Shown here: positions 1-8,542 of the stretch, piece after piece
Layout: each line of letters opens with the position of its first letter
Numbering within the stretch: position 1 is the stretch's first letter
Assembly (NCBI RefSeq): GCF_036746095.1
Contig: NZ_DAIOEU010000020.1
Span: 1-64,000 of the forward strand
Length of the DNA: 64,000 nucleotides
From: Dyella_B sp036746095
GTDB lineage: Bacteria; Pseudomonadota; Gammaproteobacteria; Xanthomonadales; Rhodanobacteraceae
Direction: 5' to 3'
Notes under the pieces: model-generated
What the model was told of the DNA's origin: nothing
Seen by the model: the letters and a program-made list of their open reading frames with translations, nothing else
The model's database searches: none
Translations under genes and position numbers: made by a program

Positions 1-365
1 CGTACCACGGCGAAGGCATCCAGCACATCGCCTGCTTCACCGACAACATCTACGAAACGGTGGAGGCGATGCGCGCGAAAGGGGTGGAGTTCCTGGATAC
101 GCCCGATACCTATTTCGACGTGATCGATCTGCGCATTCCCGATCACGGCGAAGACGTGCCGCGCTTGGCGAAGAACAAGATCCTGATCGACGCCGATCCG
201 GAGACCAAGCAGCGCAAATTGCTGCAGATTTTCACGCAGAACAATATCGGGCCGATCTTTTTCGAGATCATCCAGCGCAAGGGCAATGAAGGTTTCGGTG
301 AAGGCAATTTCCAGGCGTTGTTCGAGTCGATCGAACGCGACCAGATGCGCCGCGGCGTGCTGTAA
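1..365 (+). CDS. hpd: 4-hydroxyphenylpyruvate dioxygenase, C-terminal part
   Basis: The open frame enters at base 3 and ends at the TAA at 363-365, giving the last 120 residues; the start lies outside the window. HPPD converts 4-hydroxyphenylpyruvate to homogentisate in tyrosine catabolism. The fragment carries the second vicinal-oxygen-chelate domain with the iron-ligand motif GIQHIA near its beginning and the C-terminal GPIFFEIIQRKGN block, whose Glu is the third iron ligand, ending in the family-typical tail DQMRRGVL. The next genes, hmgA and fahA, encode later steps of the same pathway. A palindromic repeat separates it from hmgA, so it may be transcribed apart from them. Confidence 0.95.
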   Translation, partial: YHGEGIQHIACFTDNIYETVEAMRAKGVEFLDTPDTYFDVIDLRIPDHGEDVPRLAKNKILIDADPETKQRKLLQIFTQNNIGPIFFEIIQRKGNEGFGEGNFQALFESIERDQMRRGVL

Positions 366-389
366 TTTCTCAAGCCCGAGATGACGACA

Positions 390-465
390 GTAGGTTGGGT
401 TAGCGCAGCGTAACCCAACCTATTCAAGCGACATTGTTGGGTTACGCTGCGCTAACCCAACCTAC
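390..465. repeat. Nested palindromic (REP-like) repeat pair
   Basis: Two 30-base arms, 390-419 and 436-465, are perfect inverted copies separated by 16 bases. Each arm is itself a hairpin (GTTGGGTTA / TAACCCAAC, 8-base loop). Diverged relatives begin with GTAGGTTGGGG at 2908 and 48398. The pair lies between hpd and hmgA and could act as a processing or termination structure. Confidence 0.85.
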
Positions 466-506
466 GAGCCGAGTTCTCTCCCATCGGGGAGCTGGAAGGG
501 GCAAAA

Positions 507-1811
507 GTGAGCTTGATGATGCAATCGAACGGCTACCAATCCGGCTTCGGCAACGAGTTCGCCAGCGAGGCAATTCCTGGCGTACTGCCGACAGGCCAGA
601 ACTCCCCGCAGCGCGTCGCCCACGGTTTGTATGCGGAGCAGCTGTCCGGCACCGCGTTCACTGCGCCGCGCCACACCAATCACCGTAGCTGGCTGTACCG
701 TATTCGCCCCGCGGCCATGCACAAGCCATTCGAGCCGCTTGCGCATGCCAGCTTCCACAACGGTTTCGATGAAGCACCGGCCACGCCCAATCAGCTGCGC
801 TGGGATCCGTTGCCGCTGCCGTCCCAGCCGACAGATTTCGTCGATGGCCTGGTCACCATCGCCGGCAACGGTGGCCCCGCTGAGCAAGCGGGTTGTGGCA
901 TCCACATGTACGTCGCGAACCGCTCGATGCAGGGGCGTTTCTTCTACAACGCGGATGGCGAACTGCTGATCGTGCCGCAGCTGGGCCGTCTGCACCTCGC
1001 CACCGAGCTGGGCGTGCTGGAGATCAAACCGCTGGAAGTCGCGGTGATTCCGCGCGGCGTGCGTTTTCGCGTGGAACTGATGGATGCCCAAGCGCGTGGC
1101 TACGTCGCGGAAAACTTCGGCGCGCTGTTGCGCCTGCCGGATCTTGGCCCGATCGGCGCCAACTCCATGGCGTTGCCGCGCGATTTTCTTGCACCGCATG
1201 CGGCCTATGAAGACGTCGAAGGCGATTTCCAATTAATCGCGAAATTCCAGGGCGCGCTATGGAAGGCGAGCATCGACCACTCGCCGTTGGATGTGGTCGC
1301 ATGGCATGGCAACTACGCGCCCTATAAATATGATCTCACGCGCTTCAACGCGGTCGGATCGATCAGCGTCGATCATCCCGATCCCTCCATCTTCACGGTG
1401 CTGACCTCGCCCAGCGATACGTCCGGTACCGCGAACGTGGATTTCGTGATCTTCCCGCCGCGTTGGCTGGTGGCCGAACGCACGTTCCGCCCTCCGTATT
1501 TCCATCGCAACGTCGCCAGTGAATTCATGGGGCTGATCGAGGGCGTCTACGACGCCAAGGCCGGCGGCTTCGCGCCGGGCGGTGCGAGCCTGCACAATTG
1601 CATGAGCGGACATGGCCCGGATGCGGCAACGCTCGAAAAGGCGAGCAGTGCCGATGTCAGCAAGCCGGATCACATCACCGGCACCATGGCTTTCATGTTC
1701 GAAACGCGCAAGGTGATCCGTCCCACCAGGCAGGCGCTGGACGCGCCGCAGCTTCAGCACGACTACTACCAATGCTGGCAGGGGATTGCCAAGCACTTCA
1801 ATCCAGGCTGA
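507..1811 (+). CDS. hmgA: Homogentisate 1,2-dioxygenase
   Basis: Opens the homogentisate ring to maleylacetoacetate with a non-haem Fe(II). The 434-residue product has the usual family length. The expected iron ligands are visible as His333 and Glu339 in the block PPYFHRNVASEFMG and His369 in SGHGPD, matching the human His335/Glu341/His371 set. The N terminus SGFGNEFASEA is also family-typical. I chose the GTG at 507 because GGAAGGGG lies 5 bases upstream; ATG codons at 516 and 519 are possible alternatives. It is flanked by hpd and fahA, so the product is probably passed on within the tyrosine pathway. Confidence 0.96.
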   Translation: MSLMMQSNGYQSGFGNEFASEAIPGVLPTGQNSPQRVAHGLYAEQLSGTAFTAPRHTNHRSWLYRIRPAAMHKPFEPLAHASFHNGFDEAPATPNQLRWDPLPLPSQPTDFVDGLVTIAGNGGPAEQAGCGIHMYVANRSMQGRFFYNADGELLIVPQLGRLHLATELGVLEIKPLEVAVIPRGVRFRVELMDAQARGYVAENFGALLRLPDLGPIGANSMALPRDFLAPHAAYEDVEGDFQLIAKFQGALWKASIDHSPLDVVAWHGNYAPYKYDLTRFNAVGSISVDHPDPSIFTVLTSPSDTSGTANVDFVIFPPRWLVAERTFRPPYFHRNVASEFMGLIEGVYDAKAGGFAPGGASLHNCMSGHGPDAATLEKASSADVSKPDHITGTMAFMFETRKVIRPTRQALDAPQLQHDYYQCWQGIAKHFNPG

Positions 1812-1859
1812 GCCTAAAATATCCGCTGGGTTCGGTGCTGGCGAGACCGCAATCAATCT

Positions 1860-1891
1860 CAATCAACGATGTTCAACGATGTTCAACGATG
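1860..1891. repeat. Short tandem repeat, about three copies of a 10-mer
   Basis: The motif GTTCAACGAT occurs as one degenerate (AATCAACGAT) and two exact tandem copies in the spacer between hmgA and fahA. No function is evident; it may be replication slippage. Confidence 0.6.
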
Positions 1892-1930
1892 TAGTGGGCT
1901 GCCCATTCCTGCAGCCGATGGAGCAAATGC

Positions 1931-2911
1931 ATGAAACTGGGCAGTCTGAAAGAAGGCGGTCGTGATGGCACCTTGGTCGTGGTCAGCCGCGACCTCAAGC
2001 AGGCCGTGAAAGCCACCGGCGTTGCCGCAACGCTGCAAGCCGCACTCGATGACTGGTCGAACGTCGCGCCGCGCCTGAATGCACTGTCGGATGAGCTCAA
2101 CGCCGGCAAGGCAGCCGGCGCTTTTGCATTGGACATGGCTTCACTGGCGGCGCCGTTGCCGCGCGCTTATGAATTCGTCGACGGCAGCGCTTACCTGCCG
2201 CACGTCGAACGCGTGCGTCGCGCGCGTGGCGCGGAAGTGCCCGAGTCGTTCTACGTCGATCCGTTGATGTACCAGGCGACGAGCGCGGGTTTCCTGGGGG
2301 CGCGTGATCCGGTGGTGGTGCCGAGCGAGGAATACGGCATCGACCTGGAAGCCGAAGTGGTGGTGGTTACCGATGACGTACCCATGGCCGTGAGCGTCGA
2401 GCAGGCCGTCGGCCATATTCAACTCATCGGTTTGGTCAACGACGTGAGCTTGCGCAATCTGATTCCGGGCGAACTCGCCAAGGGGTTCGGATTCCTGCAA
2501 TCCAAGCCGCGCTCGGCACTCTCGCCAGTGTTCGTCACGCCCGATGAACTCGGCGACGCGTGGCAGGACGAGAAGCTCCATCTGCCCATGCGCACCTGGC
2601 TCAACGGCGAGTGGTTCGGCGAAGCCGAATGCGGCGTCGATATGCAGTTCAACTTCGCGCAACTGGTGGCGCATGCGGCCAAGACACGTCCATTGACGGC
2701 GGGCACCATCGTCGGTTCCGGCACCATCGCCAATCAGGACACCAGCAAGGGTGCTTCCTGCCTGGCCGAGCAGCGCACGGTGGAAACGCTGCGCGATGGC
2801 AAGGCGACTACGCCGTTCCTGAAGTTCGGCGACAGCTTGCGCATCGAGGTCACTGACAAGCACGGTGCTTCGATCTTCGGCTCGATCGAGCAACGCATCA
2901 GGTCTTTGTAG
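1931..2911 (+). CDS. fahA: Fumarylacetoacetate hydrolase family protein
   Basis: Predicted to cleave fumarylacetoacetate to fumarate and acetoacetate, the last step of tyrosine breakdown. The 326-residue protein has the FAH fold C-terminal domain: EEYGIDLEAEVVVVTDD carries the acidic metal ligands, followed by LVNDVSLRNLIPGELAKGFG and the late GTIVGSGTIANQD block. Length is that of the shorter bacterial FAH class rather than the about 420-residue eukaryotic enzyme. ATG at 1931 is preceded by GGAGCAAATGC. It sits 119 bases after hmgA. Other FAH-fold enzymes act on related diketo acids, but context favours fumarylacetoacetase. Confidence 0.9.
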   Translation: MKLGSLKEGGRDGTLVVVSRDLKQAVKATGVAATLQAALDDWSNVAPRLNALSDELNAGKAAGAFALDMASLAAPLPRAYEFVDGSAYLPHVERVRRARGAEVPESFYVDPLMYQATSAGFLGARDPVVVPSEEYGIDLEAEVVVVTDDVPMAVSVEQAVGHIQLIGLVNDVSLRNLIPGELAKGFGFLQSKPRSALSPVFVTPDELGDAWQDEKLHLPMRTWLNGEWFGEAECGVDMQFNFAQLVAHAAKTRPLTAGTIVGSGTIANQDTSKGASCLAEQRTVETLRDGKATTPFLKFGDSLRIEVTDKHGASIFGSIEQRIRSL

Positions 2912-2979
2912 GTTGGGGTGCAAACCCCAACATCTCGTCCGCACATACATGGCAACGTTGGGGGTTTTACATCCCTACC
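2908..2979. repeat. REP-like inverted repeat, diverged copy
   Basis: The left arm (2908-2931) begins GTAGGTTGGGG and forms an 8-bp hairpin (GTTGGGGT / ACCCCAAC, loop GCAA). The right arm (2957-2979) is an imperfect inverted copy. It is the same family as 390-465 and overlaps the end of fahA. Confidence 0.6.
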
Positions 2980-3077
2980 CACGATGGCCATCCATGTCGG
3001 TGCGTTGACAGGTGACGCGCCGGAACATCGGCGCTATCTTCGGGCGATCCTTCACTCGCAGACGCCAGGAGCTTCGC

Positions 3078-3578
3078 ATGTCGCAAGTCACTCTCAAGGG
3101 CAATCCGGTTCAAGTCGACGGCCAGCTGCCGGTCGTAGGCCGCCATGCTCCTGCTTTCAGCCTCGTCGCCAAGGATCTTTCCGACGCTACGCTCGCCAGC
3201 TTCAACGGCAAGCGCAAAGTGCTCAATATTTTCCCAAGTGTGGATACGCCGACCTGCGCCACCTCAGTGCGCAAGTTCAACGAAAAGGCCAGCCAGCTCG
3301 ATAACACCGTCGTGCTTTGCATTTCGGCCGACCTGCCGTTCGCCCAGGCGCGCTTCTGTGGTGCCGAGGGCCTCAACAATGTCGTGACGCTATCCACGAT
3401 GCGTGGTCATGATTTTCTGAAGCACTACGGTGTGGCGGTCGCTTCCGGCCCGCTGGCCGGCCTGGCTGCGCGTGCGGTCGTGGTGCTGGACGAACAGGAC
3501 GAGGTGCTGCACACCGAGCTGGTCGGCGAGATTGCCAACGAGCCGGATTACGATGCGGCGCTGAAGGCACTGGGTTGA
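3078..3578 (+). CDS. tpx: Thiol peroxidase
   Basis: A 166-residue atypical 2-Cys peroxiredoxin that reduces organic hydroperoxides using thioredoxin. The peroxidatic Cys60 is in SVDTPTCATSVRKF and the resolving Cys94 in ADLPFAQARFCGAEG; a third Cys at 81 matches E. coli Cys82. Full family length. The frame is open further upstream, but the ATG at 3078 gives the canonical N terminus MSQVTLKGNPV and has AGGAG 6 bases upstream. It appears monocistronic, lying between fahA and a convergent truncated haemoglobin gene. Confidence 0.95.
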   Translation: MSQVTLKGNPVQVDGQLPVVGRHAPAFSLVAKDLSDATLASFNGKRKVLNIFPSVDTPTCATSVRKFNEKASQLDNTVVLCISADLPFAQARFCGAEGLNNVVTLSTMRGHDFLKHYGVAVASGPLAGLAARAVVVLDEQDEVLHTELVGEIANEPDYDAALKALG

Positions 3579-3638
3579 AAGGATGACGATATCCATCGCC
3601 GCGTTGAAACGGGGCGGTGGATGCGTGGTCAGTTGCGC

Positions 3639-4052
3639 TCAGCTCCGGCCGATCACGGGAATGGCGAACGGACTCGTGCCAAGGCGTTCCGGCAGGCCCA
3701 TCCCCAACCGCAGGCTGCGTCCGATGCGGTCCGCGTGTTCCAGCATGAGTTTGGCATCGTCCTCCTCCAGCACTTCGCGCGTGGTGGTCTGCCATAACGA
3801 CAACCAGCGTTCGAAGTGTTCGGCACGAATGCCGGGTTGCATGCGGTGCACCGCCATCGGGTTGCCGCGATAGCTGTTGGTGCGCAGCGCAACCGAGCAC
3901 CAGAAGGAAGTCAGCGTGCGCTTGTGATCGCCCCAGTCGTGGACGGCGGCGTTGAAAACGGGGCCGAGCAGGGGATCGACGCGCACCTTTTCATAGAAGC
4001 GATCGACCAGGTGGGCGATCTGCGAGGCGTCGAGTCTGGATGGTTCTTGCAT
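3639..4052 (-). CDS. Group III truncated haemoglobin
   Basis: A 137-residue haem protein of the 2-on-2 globin superfamily. Diagnostic group III features are FWCSVALRTNSYRGNPM followed by the proximal-His region VHRMQPGIRAEHFERWLSLW, with His69 the probable proximal ligand. Group III globins lack the glycine motifs of groups I and II, as here; their roles (oxygen, NO or sulfide chemistry) are poorly fixed. The frame continues upstream antisense to gapA, but the ATG at 4052 gives the family-like N terminus MQEPSRLDASQIAHLVDRFY. It lies downstream of gapA on the same strand and is separated from it by a strong terminator. Confidence 0.88.
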   Translation of the reverse strand: MQEPSRLDASQIAHLVDRFYEKVRVDPLLGPVFNAAVHDWGDHKRTLTSFWCSVALRTNSYRGNPMAVHRMQPGIRAEHFERWLSLWQTTTREVLEEDDAKLMLEHADRIGRSLRLGMGLPERLGTSPFAIPVIGRS

Positions 4053-4109
4053 AGCGCCATGATACCACTGGCAGGTATCGCACCCGTGTGGCAAGAAGAC
4101 GCTCCGGGC

Positions 4110-4141
4110 AAGAAAAAGCCGGGAAAACCCGGCTTTTTCTT
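4110..4141 (-). terminator. Rho-independent terminator of gapA
   Basis: A 14-bp perfect stem, AAGAAAAAGCCGGG / CCCGGCTTTTTCTT, with an AAAA loop and T-rich flank, 15 bases beyond the gapA stop. It separates gapA from the downstream globin gene. Confidence 0.9.
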
Positions 4142-4156
4142 GTCGTATGGCTGAGC

Positions 4157-5170
4157 TTACTTCGCTGCCATCAGGGCAAGCGTCATGTCCAGCATGCGGT
4201 TGGAGAAACCCCACTCGTTGTCGTACCAGCTGAGCACTTTCACCAGCGTCCCGCCCATCACGCGCGTCTGCGTCGAGTCGTAGATGGAGGAGTGCGCATT
4301 GTGATTGAAGTCGATCGACACCAGCGGCTTGGTGTTCACGGCCAGGATGCTCTTCAGCGGACCGTTGGCGGCTTCGTTGATGGCGGCGTCGACTTCTTCC
4401 TTGGTGGTGTTGCGCGCAGCGACGAAGGAAAGGTCCACCACTGACACATTGATGGTCGGTACGCGGATCGCGAAGCCGTCCAGCTTGCCAGCGAGTTCCG
4501 GCAACACCAGGCCCACCGCAGCGGCGGCACCGGTCTTGGTCGGGATTTGCGAGTGCGTGGCGGAGCGGGCGCGGCGCAGGTCGGAGTGATAGACGTCCGT
4601 CAGCACCTGGTCGTTGGTGTAGGCGTGGATGGTGGTCATCAGGCCGTGCACGATGCCGATCTTTTCGTGCAGCACCTTGGCCAGTGGCGCCAGGCAGTTG
4701 GTGGTGCAGGAGGCGTTGGAGATCACCTGGTGCGAGGCGGTGATCTTGCCGTGGTTCACGCCATACACGAAGGTGCCGTCCACGTCCTTGTCGCCGGGGG
4801 CGGAGATGATCACCTTCTTGGCGCCGGCAGCGAGATGCGCGCCGGCCTTGGCCTTGGAGGTGAACAGGCCCGTGCATTCCAGCACCACGTCGATGTCGAG
4901 CTCACCCCACGGCAGCTTGGACGGATCGCGTTCCGCGCAGACCTTGATGCGATCGCCATTGACGACCAGCTCGCCGCCTTCGACCGACACTTCGCCCGGG
5001 AACCGGCCGTGGGCGGTGTCGTACTGGGTGAGGTGCGCGTTGGTCTCGGCGTTGCCGAGGTCGTTCACCGCGACGATCTGGATTTCATTCGTGCGCTTGG
5101 CTTCGTACAGCGCGCGCAGCGTATTGCGGCCGATACGACCGTAACCATTGATGGCGACCTTGATGGCCAT
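4157..5170 (-). CDS. gapA: Glyceraldehyde-3-phosphate dehydrogenase
   Basis: NAD-dependent phosphorylating GAPDH of glycolysis/gluconeogenesis, 337 residues. The Rossmann motif INGYGRIGRNTLRA is at the N terminus, the catalytic Cys155 in SNASCTTNC, and the active-site His in TTIHAYTNDQ. The C-terminal half shows the usual SWYDNEWGFSNRM block. The ATG at 5170 is preceded by AGGA on the minus strand. It belongs to a local concentration of central-carbon genes (pyk, fba, tkt, rpe), although each appears to be a separate transcription unit. Confidence 0.97.
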   Translation of the reverse strand: MAIKVAINGYGRIGRNTLRALYEAKRTNEIQIVAVNDLGNAETNAHLTQYDTAHGRFPGEVSVEGGELVVNGDRIKVCAERDPSKLPWGELDIDVVLECTGLFTSKAKAGAHLAAGAKKVIISAPGDKDVDGTFVYGVNHGKITASHQVISNASCTTNCLAPLAKVLHEKIGIVHGLMTTIHAYTNDQVLTDVYHSDLRRARSATHSQIPTKTGAAAAVGLVLPELAGKLDGFAIRVPTINVSVVDLSFVAARNTTKEEVDAAINEAANGPLKSILAVNTKPLVSIDFNHNAHSSIYDSTQTRVMGGTLVKVLSWYDNEWGFSNRMLDMTLALMAAK

Positions 5171-5332
5171 GGGACAGCGTCCTCCAAAGGATGATGGGGC
5201 AGCGAAGCGGCAGCCAGGCGGGCCGCCGAAACCCGCATTCTAGCCCGAACCGGCTGCATCCCTCATCCAAGGGAAGGGCCAAGTGCCGCGAATCGTGCAT
5301 GATGCGTGACCATCCATAAGTGAGGAAATGTC

Positions 5333-5797
5333 ATGAGCGGCGAGCAGCTGATTGAACTGACCCTGGAACAGACCGGCGACTATGAGTTCCGGGTGCGCTT
5401 CGACGGCACCGCCATACCGGACATCACCACGGATGAAACCGTACCGCTGGGCGGCGAAGCGGGGCCCAATCCCGGGCGGTTGCTCGTCGCCGCCGTGGCG
5501 AACTGCCTGTCTGCCAGCCTCCTGTTCGCATTGCGCAAGTTCAAGAATGCGCCGGATAGACTGGTGACCAAGGCGCGCGCGATGCTTGAGCGCAACGAAC
5601 ACGGCCGCTTGCGTGTCACGCGCATCCAGGTCGAACTGCAATTGGCCGAGCCGACCGCGGCACTCGAGCATATCGAGCGCGCGTTGGCGCAATTCGAGGA
5701 TTTCTGCATCGTTACCGAAAGCGTGCGGCAGGGTGTAACGGTGGACGTCAGCGTGCGCGATGCCACCGGCGCGGTGGTACACACCAGCCACGCCTGA
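5333..5797 (+). CDS. OsmC family peroxiredoxin-like protein
   Basis: A 154-residue OsmC/Ohr-superfamily protein. The two redox cysteines expected in the family are visible: one in LLVAAVANCLSASLLFALRK and one in FEDFCIVTESVRQG. The N-terminal half has the family GGE.GPNPGRLL segment. OsmC-like proteins reduce organic peroxides, but some members are not peroxidases, so the substrate is open. The ATG at 5333 has GAGGAA 6 bases upstream. It is divergent from gapA and 51 bases ahead of the nuclease gene. Confidence 0.88.
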   Translation: MSGEQLIELTLEQTGDYEFRVRFDGTAIPDITTDETVPLGGEAGPNPGRLLVAAVANCLSASLLFALRKFKNAPDRLVTKARAMLERNEHGRLRVTRIQVELQLAEPTAALEHIERALAQFEDFCIVTESVRQGVTVDVSVRDATGAVVHTSHA

Positions 5798-5848
5798 TTG
5801 TCATCAGGCGTGTGGCATCATCTTCGGCTGCTTCTTAGGGATCCCAGC

Positions 5849-6661
5849 ATGCCTTCTGCACGTCGCCTTGCCGCCGCGTTATTCGCCAGCCTGGCCATCA
5901 CGCCCGGCGCGTATGCCTGGGGGCCACTCGGGCACAGCGTGGTGGCTGAGTTGGCGCAGCGGCATCTGAGTCCGGCAGCCGCGGCGGAAGTCGAGCACTT
6001 GCTGATGCTCGATCACACCAAATCGCTGGCCGCCATCGCCAGTTGGCCGGACGAGATCCGCAACGATCCCAGGCGGCAGGATCTGTGGAAGGCAACTCGC
6101 TCGCTGCACTACATCGACTTCCGCGACTCTTCCTGCAAGTACGTGCCGCCGCGCGATTGCAAGAACGGCCAGTGCGTGGTCGAAGCGATCCCGCGTTACG
6201 TTGCCATCCTCAGCGATCGCAGCCAGCCGGACGCGGCACGGCTGCAGGCGCTGAAGTTCGTGGTGCATTTCGTGGGCGACATTCACCAGCCCTTGCATGG
6301 CGGCTACCGCGACGATGCCGGCGGCAATACCTACCAGGTGCAATTCCAGCGGCAAGGCACGAATCTGCACCGCGTCTGGGACTCCGGCCTGCTTGGCACC
6401 CGTGGACTGAACTGGAAGGCGTATGCCAACCGGCTCGACGCCGCAGGCATCGCTCCATTACCCGCGCCGCTGGCGCCGCTCGATAAGCCTGCCGCGCAGT
6501 GGGCGGAAGAGTCCTGCCAGATCACGCGCGACATTTACCCGGCCAACCACAAGATCGATCAGGCGTATGTCGATGCCCAATTGCCGGTGGCCGACAGCCG
6601 CCTGCGCGAAGCGGGCAGGCGATTGGCTGAAGTTCTGAACCTGGCGTTGCAGAACGGCTGA
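5849..6661 (+). CDS. Secreted S1/P1-type nuclease
   Basis: A 270-residue exported zinc nuclease that degrades single-stranded nucleic acids. A 23-residue signal peptide ends ...TPGAYA, so the mature protein should start with Trp; in P1 nuclease the mature N-terminal Trp amine is itself a zinc ligand. Further ligands fit the trinuclear site: GHS soon after Trp1, LHYIDF, HFVGDIHQPLHGG and NLHRVWDSGL. I chose the ATG at 5849 because it gives a clean signal peptide and has TAGGG 8 bases upstream; a longer frame from 5798 would bury the signal. Likely role: nutrient scavenging from DNA/RNA outside the cytoplasm. Confidence 0.93.
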   Translation: MPSARRLAAALFASLAITPGAYAWGPLGHSVVAELAQRHLSPAAAAEVEHLLMLDHTKSLAAIASWPDEIRNDPRRQDLWKATRSLHYIDFRDSSCKYVPPRDCKNGQCVVEAIPRYVAILSDRSQPDAARLQALKFVVHFVGDIHQPLHGGYRDDAGGNTYQVQFQRQGTNLHRVWDSGLLGTRGLNWKAYANRLDAAGIAPLPAPLAPLDKPAAQWAEESCQITRDIYPANHKIDQAYVDAQLPVADSRLREAGRRLAEVLNLALQNG

Positions 6662-6957
6662 TCGGGGTGGCCGCATAGGCGGCACCCGTGCGGGCGAGGT
6701 GGCCGTTCTGTGACAGCGATCGCTGCCGACCATGCGCAAACGTATCCATGTGGCGTGGCCAAAAGCCAGGGCTTGCGAGCTCCGGTCGGCGATGCACGCT
6801 TGAGATAAACCCATTTACGTCTAGCCGTCCAAACTGCCGGCCACGCGCTTTGCGGCGCTGCCACACGCAATCTTGCATACGATTGCACGCAAAAAGATAT
6901 TGCAGTGCAGCCATGGTGTTCTGTTAGTCTCGTCCGACAATTTCAAAACTCCCCGCA
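6662..6957. other. Intergenic region upstream of pyk
   Basis: I see no gene here. A perfect 12-base palindrome, CAGCGATCGCTG, lies near 6714. The AT-richer end (about 6870-6950) probably holds the pyk promoter, but I could not assign boxes with confidence. Confidence 0.5.
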
Positions 6958-8430
6958 ATGGCTACCGACACACATTCCCGCCGCACCAAAATCGTCGCCA
7001 CCCTGGGCCCGGCCACCGACGCGCCCGGCATGCTCGAAAAAATCATCGCCGAAGGCGTCAACGTGGTACGCCTCAACTTGTCCCATGGGCACTCCGACGA
7101 TCACCGCGCTCGCGCGGCGGCGGTGCGCAAGGCAGCCGAAAAGGTGGGCCGCGAGGTAGGCATCCTGGCGGATCTGCAGGGGCCGAAGATTCGCCTGGAG
7201 CGTTTCGCCAATGGTCCGATCGAGTTGCGTGACGGCGATCCGTTCGTGCTCGATTGCCGCGCCGATGCGCCGGCCGGGGACACCACGCGCGTGGGCGTGA
7301 GCTATCTCGGCTTGCCTAAAGATGTGAATGCGGGCGACATCCTGTTGCTCGACGATGGCCTGGTCGCGCTGACCGTGCTTGAGGTCGCTGGCACCGAGAT
7401 CCGTTGCCAGGTGCTGATCGGTGGACGCCTTTCCGATCGCAAGGGCCTGAACCGCCAGGGCGGCGGCCTCTCCGTCGACGCGTTGTCCGATAAGGACAAG
7501 GCGGATATCAAACTTGCCGCAGAGATCGGTGCGGATTTTCTTGCGGTCTCGTTCGTGCGCTCCGCCGCCGACATGGATCTCGCGCGTCGTTTGCTCAAGG
7601 AAGCCGGCGGCAATGCCTCGCTGGTGGCGAAGATCGAGCGTGCCGACGCGATTCCGGTGCTCGGCGAAATCATCGATGCGTCCGACGTGGTGATGGTGGC
7701 GCGTGGCGATCTTGGCGTGGAAATCGGCGATGCCGAACTGCCGGGCCTGCAGAAGAAGATCATCCGCGAAACCGTGCAGCGCAATCGCGCCGTGATCACG
7801 GCCACGCAGATGCTGCAGTCGATGGTGCGCTCGCCCATCCCCACGCGCGCCGAAGTGCTGGACGTAGCCAATGCGGTGATCGACGGCACGGACGCGGTGA
7901 TGCTGTCGGAAGAATCGGCGGCCGGCGCCCATCCGGACAAGGCAGTGGCGGCACTGCGCCGTATCTGCCTGGGTGCCGAGCGCCAGTTTGAGCCGAAGGA
8001 AACGCTCACCAAAGATGGACATCATCTGGATCGCACTGACCAGGCCATCGCCCTGGCGGCGATGCTGCTGGCCAGCGAGATCGGTGTGCGCGCGATCGTG
8101 GCGCTGACCGAATCGGGTGCTACCGCGCAATGGCTGTCGCGCTACCGCAGTGCGGTGCCGATCTACGCGCTATCGCCGTTTGATGATGCACGCCGCCGCA
8201 TGCTGGTGCTGCGCGACGTGCAGCCGGTGAAGTTCACGCACGACACCTTGAACCCGGCCGTCTCGGCGCGCGAAGCGGTGCGCCAGCTGTTCGGCGCCGG
8301 CAAGCTTTCCGAGGGCGATCGCGTGGTGCTGACGCACGGCGACCACATCGGCAAGGGCGGCGGTACCAATACGCTCAAGCTGTTGTCGGTGGGGGCCGAT
8401 GGCATGGTGGAAAGTCTGCGCGATCTGTAA
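6958..8430 (+). CDS. pyk: Pyruvate kinase
   Basis: Transfers phosphate from phosphoenolpyruvate to ADP at the end of glycolysis; 490 residues, typical of bacterial enzymes. Visible motifs are RRTKIVATLGPATD, NVVRLNLSHG, the catalytic Lys in VAKIERADA, the Mg-binding MVARGDLGVEIG, and ITATQMLQSM. The C-terminal domain ending LSVGADGMVESLRDL is complete. The ATG at 6958 has no strong Shine-Dalgarno. A perfect hairpin follows the stop. Isozyme type cannot be settled from the sequence alone. Confidence 0.96.
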   Translation: MATDTHSRRTKIVATLGPATDAPGMLEKIIAEGVNVVRLNLSHGHSDDHRARAAAVRKAAEKVGREVGILADLQGPKIRLERFANGPIELRDGDPFVLDCRADAPAGDTTRVGVSYLGLPKDVNAGDILLLDDGLVALTVLEVAGTEIRCQVLIGGRLSDRKGLNRQGGGLSVDALSDKDKADIKLAAEIGADFLAVSFVRSAADMDLARRLLKEAGGNASLVAKIERADAIPVLGEIIDASDVVMVARGDLGVEIGDAELPGLQKKIIRETVQRNRAVITATQMLQSMVRSPIPTRAEVLDVANAVIDGTDAVMLSEESAAGAHPDKAVAALRRICLGAERQFEPKETLTKDGHHLDRTDQAIALAAMLLASEIGVRAIVALTESGATAQWLSRYRSAVPIYALSPFDDARRRMLVLRDVQPVKFTHDTLNPAVSAREAVRQLFGAGKLSEGDRVVLTHGDHIGKGGGTNTLKLLSVGADGMVESLRDL

Positions 8431-8440
8431 GGCCGGCACC

Positions 8441-8464
8441 GTCACCCTCTCCCGAGAGGGTGAC
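8441..8464. terminator. Hairpin after pyk
   Basis: A perfect 11-bp stem, GTCACCCTCTC / GAGAGGGTGAC, with a 2-base loop and no T-run. A second short hairpin (GCAGAGC / GCTCTGC) follows at about 8465-8479. Either a rho-independent-like terminator or a mobile palindrome. Confidence 0.5.
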
Positions 8465-8542
8465 GCAGAGCGGCTCTGCCGACGGCATTTCTGTTTGGCT
8501 AGACTGGCGCTACGTCCCCACAGCTACATCGGAGGTTCCACC

